NCBI GenBank assembly: GCA_031273735.1
Contig: JAISRI010000122.1
Coordinates: forward strand, 1-8,613
Direction of reading: 5' to 3'
DNA: 8,613 bases
From: Helicobacteraceae bacterium
GTDB lineage: Bacteria; Campylobacterota; Campylobacteria; Campylobacterales; SZUA-545
Within the stretch, counting starts at the first letter, position 1. Each line of letters starts with the position of its first letter. This document shows, piece after piece, positions 7,072 to 8,613 of the stretch. The translations under genes and the position numbers were made by a program. The notes below the pieces were generated by a model that saw only the letters and a program-made list of their open reading frames with translations, searched no databases and had not been told where the DNA came from.

Positions 7072-7077
7072 AATATA
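7072..7077 (-). promoter_or_regulatory. Candidate -10 element for the glyS-ridA block
   Basis: On the minus strand the sequence reads AACTATATTAG, with TATATT as the best -10 match between the repeats and glyS. It would give a leader of roughly 70 bases. No convincing -35 is seen; in Campylobacterota the sigma-70 -35 box is often weak. The leader contains a direct repeat AAACGCCC (plus strand 7032-7039 and 7053-7060) with a GGCG between, so alternative small hairpins are possible. Confidence 0.35.
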
Positions 7078-7081
7078 GTTA

Positions 7082-7111
7082 CAGTCGTTCTCGTATAGGC
7101 GGGAATCCAAA
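7082..7111 (-). repeat. dRS3-like intergenic repeat, copy A (inverted, degenerate)
   Basis: Read on the minus strand, this 30-base unit matches copy B (7202-7231) at 25 of 30 positions. Its left arm TTTGGATTCCCGCCTA is exact, while its right arm has drifted (ACGAGAACGAC against GCGGGAATGAC), so its palindrome is damaged. Confidence 0.75.
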
Positions 7112-7117
7112 TAGCGC

Positions 7118-7144
7118 GGAGCGGACGCTTCGCGGGAATGACTG
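7118..7144 (+). repeat. Partial repeat copy A' (right half of the long element)
   Basis: CGCTTCGCGGGAATGACTG (7126-7144) matches the right end of the long element at 7351-7369 at 16 of 19 positions and carries the GCGGGAATGAC arm of copy B. GGAGCG (7118-7123) precedes it, as it does in the long element (7343-7348). GCGGAGCG and CGCTTCGC can fold into a tight stem. Confidence 0.65.
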
Positions 7145-7201
7145 CGTTTTTAGGATTTGCTGAAAATACACAAGTTTTTGGCATTTCGTGAGGTTTTTGG
7201 T

Positions 7202-7231
7202 TTTGGATTCCCGCCTACGCGGGAATGACCG
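7202..7231 (+). repeat. dRS3-like intergenic repeat, copy B (intact palindrome)
   Basis: The core ATTCCCGCCTACGCGGGAAT (7207-7226) has perfect 8-base arms ATTCCCGC/GCGGGAAT around CTAC. It fits the pattern ATTCCC-N8-GGGAAT known from the Neisseria dRS3 repeat. TTTGG and GACCG flank it. Confidence 0.85.
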
Positions 7232-7269
7232 AGAAAGCGATTGTATGTTTTCGGCGTTTCGTTTGATCC

Positions 7270-7369
7270 TTTTGGATTCCCGCTTTCCTCCGCGCCTTTC
7301 GCTCCTCCGTTCCTTAGAGCCTCGCTACTTTCGCGAGGCATTGGAGCGAGCGCTTCGCGGAAATAACGG
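7270..7369 (+). repeat. Long form of the intergenic repeat with nested hairpins (copy C)
   Basis: It begins TTTTGGATTCCCGC like copy B, but the right arm GCGGAAAT (7357-7364) lies about 80 bases further on. Between the arms are a second inverted pair, CGCTCC (7300-7305)/GGAGCG (7343-7348), and an inner perfect 7-bp stem, GCCTCGC (7319-7325)/GCGAGGC (7333-7339). The whole could fold into one extended hairpin, with one mismatch in the outer arms. Confidence 0.7.
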
Positions 7370-7442
7370 GGGATAATCGCGAAAAAAGCGCAAAAGGTTA
7401 AAAAATAAGCGCCAAATAATACGCAATTAAGTAATAAAGCGC

Positions 7443-7448
7443 TATAGT
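7443..7448 (+). promoter_or_regulatory. Candidate -10 box of the porin gene
   Basis: TATAGT lies 32 bases before the porin ATG, preceded by about 60 AT-rich bases with no clear -35 match, as is common for Campylobacterota sigma-70 promoters. Transcription would start near 7455, giving a leader of about 25 bases. Confidence 0.5.
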
Positions 7449-7468
7449 ATGAGTTTCATTATCAAAAG

Positions 7469-7474
7469 AAGGAG
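7469..7474 (+). promoter_or_regulatory. Strong Shine-Dalgarno site of the porin
   Basis: AAGGAG sits 6 bases before the ATG at 7481 and fits a highly translated envelope protein. It also fixes the start. Confidence 0.85.
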
Positions 7475-7480
7475 TTCTGA

Positions 7481-8599
7481 ATGAACAGAATCAGTTTGGC
7501 GGCGGCGGTAGCCCTGCTTTCGGCTTCCGCGCTTATCGCGGAGAGCGAAACCTCGATCGAGGGCGTCGTCTATGGCGACTTAACAAGCAACAAGGAAAAA
7601 CAAGCCAACGGCGAAAAACAAAGCCTTTTCTTAAACGGATCGGTTAATGTAGGCTTCGCTTCGGGCGACGTTGCTAACGGCTTGAGCTTTAACTTGGGCG
7701 CGCGCGGCAATCGCAAACTTGTTGAAAAAGAAAAAGGCGATTGGGGCGATACCAGTTTTGATAGCACGATTTTCCACACGGCAAACCTGACCTATTCTAA
7801 CGACATAGTAACGGTTGTGGCTGGTCGTCAAGAGATTGCGCTGGAGTGGCTGGGCGACTACCACGAAGCGCTTGTAGGTATCGTGAAACCCGTCGAACAA
7901 GTAACGATTATCGCGGGCTATACGGGCAAATATACAGAGTCCGATTACGACGGCTACTATGGCGGCTTTGCAGAGTTCCACCCTACTAAAAAAGGCGCTT
8001 ATGTAGTTGATGCGATTATCGCTCCCGTAGAGGGCTTGACGATCGAACCGTGGTTCTATTCCGTTCCCGACTTGGAGGATTGGATCGGCGGCAAAGTAGC
8101 GTTTGAAAACGATGCTTTTAACGTTAGCGCGGCTTACACCCTTACGCAAGCTGACAAAAAATTGACCAAAGGCGCGGAAGACGGCGCGGTTGTTCACGTT
8201 ACGGCGGGCTTTGCCCCCACAGAAGGATTAAACGTCTTTGCGGGCTTCGCGGCGACGGACGAAAAAGGCGGCGCTGGCGCGGTAGGCTTAGGCGCGGTCG
8301 GCGAAAACGTTAGCCCCTTTGAAGACGGCGATAACTTCTTCAATCAAGACACGACGACAATCTATGTCGGCGCGGGATACGAAGCGGACGCTTTTAGCGT
8401 TAGCGCGTTATACGGTCTTTTCGATCCGGGAGATAAAGGCGGCAAAGGCTCTATTAGCGAGCTTGATCTAATCGCAAGCTATTCGGTTACCGATTGGTTC
8501 GCTCTAAACGGCATTGTAGTCGCTAACTTCGGCGGCGATAAAGCCTACGAAGATACCGATTACACTTCGCTTCGCGTAGCGGCGGTCTTCACCTACTAA
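7481..8599 (+). CDS. Opr-family outer-membrane porin (Campylobacterota major porin-like)
   Basis: The product is a probable general porin of the outer membrane, passing small hydrophilic solutes. The 372-aa protein has a signal peptide (residues 1-20, LLSASALIA then ESE). Its mature chain is made of alternating beta-strand segments such as LFLNGSVNVGFASG, LSFNLGARG, ANLTYSNDIVTVVAG, VVHVTAGFAPTEGLNVFAGF and TIYVGAGYEADAFSVSALYG, ending VAAVFTY with a terminal aromatic residue. GRQEIALEWLGDYHEALVG (115-133) resembles the conserved GRQEI..EW segment of Campylobacterota Opr porins. A Gly/Ala-rich stretch at about 262-277 and an acidic loop (FEDGDNFFNQD) may be extracellular loops. It has its own promoter and Shine-Dalgarno site and is probably monocistronic, with a terminator-like hairpin at its stop. 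The family call is good; pore selectivity is unknown. Confidence 0.87.
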   Translation: MNRISLAAAVALLSASALIAESETSIEGVVYGDLTSNKEKQANGEKQSLFLNGSVNVGFASGDVANGLSFNLGARGNRKLVEKEKGDWGDTSFDSTIFHTANLTYSNDIVTVVAGRQEIALEWLGDYHEALVGIVKPVEQVTIIAGYTGKYTESDYDGYYGGFAEFHPTKKGAYVVDAIIAPVEGLTIEPWFYSVPDLEDWIGGKVAFENDAFNVSAAYTLTQADKKLTKGAEDGAVVHVTAGFAPTEGLNVFAGFAATDEKGGAGAVGLGAVGENVSPFEDGDNFFNQDTTTIYVGAGYEADAFSVSALYGLFDPGDKGGKGSISELDLIASYSVTDWFALNGIVVANFGGDKAYEDTDYTSLRVAAVFTY

Positions 8600-8613
8600 G
8601 AGTTTCCTCTTAG
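8596..8613 (+). terminator. Probable porin terminator hairpin, cut by the window end
   Basis: CTAAGAG (8596-8602) and CTCTTAG (8607-8613) form a perfect 7-bp stem with a TTTC loop, starting at the porin stop codon. Any U-tract would lie beyond the window, so the terminator call is provisional. Confidence 0.5.

Larger units (their letters stand above)
7004..7468. other. Divergent intergenic region with repeat cluster, no gene
   Basis: This stretch between glyS and the porin holds candidate promoters at both ends and, in the middle (7082-7369), several palindromic repeat copies. Short open frames cross it on both strands, but their peptides (for example DSRLRGND and HSRVGGNP) are simply translations of the repeat and have no ribosome binding sites. 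I see no tRNA or recognisable small RNA. The last part (7376-7440) is AT-rich, as expected upstream of a strong promoter. Confidence 0.75.

Noticed and set aside
7082..7369. CRISPR array
   Set aside because: Repeat copies differ in orientation, length and spacing, and there are no uniform spacers or cas genes.
7002..7376. Several short open frames across the intergenic region on both strands
   Set aside because: They translate the palindromic repeats (DSRLRGND-like peptides), lack Shine-Dalgarno sites and overlap each other.
7631..8197. Open frame of 188 codons antisense to the porin
   Set aside because: It lies wholly within the porin on the other strand, has no ribosome binding site, and its peptide shows no recognisable motif; it is a by-product of the porin's codon use.

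Overview
The window looks like chromosomal DNA of a member of the Campylobacterota (Epsilonproteobacteria). The signs are an Opr/MOMP-type porin, an ATP synthase a-subunit gene with no other atp genes beside it, a separate glycyl-tRNA synthetase beta subunit and GatB. Genus cannot be read from the sequence. Most of the window is of moderate GC, is rich in GCG and CGC, and carries an unusual excess of the palindrome CGATCG. The fucosyltransferase at the left end is much more AT-rich.

Layout: (1) Positions 1-1016, plus strand, hold a possible 3' end of an upstream gene followed by a family 11 alpha-1,2-fucosyltransferase, probably for surface glycans. (2) Positions 1028-6992, minus strand, hold seven tightly packed genes transcribed leftward: glyS, atpB, a small membrane protein, a ThiE/TenI-like protein, gatB, a small outer-membrane barrel-like protein, and ridA. 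Gaps are short and two junctions overlap, so this reads as one operon-like block joining translation (glyS, gatB), energy conversion (atpB) and metabolite functions (ThiE/TenI-like, ridA). (3) Positions 6993-7480 are a divergent intergenic region with candidate promoters facing both ways and a cluster of inverted repeats built on ATTCCC-N8-GGGAAT. (4) Positions 7481-8599, plus strand, encode a porin with a good Shine-Dalgarno site, followed at the window edge by a hairpin that looks like the start of a terminator.

The genes themselves are mostly core functions, and no phage, CRISPR, transposase, tRNA or rRNA was seen. The more unusual signals are the CGATCG/GCGATCGC excess, the Neisseria dRS3-like repeat cluster, a small gene after atpB whose best start is a non-standard ATT codon, and the AT-rich fucosyltransferase carrying an in-frame A-AAA-AAG slippery heptamer.
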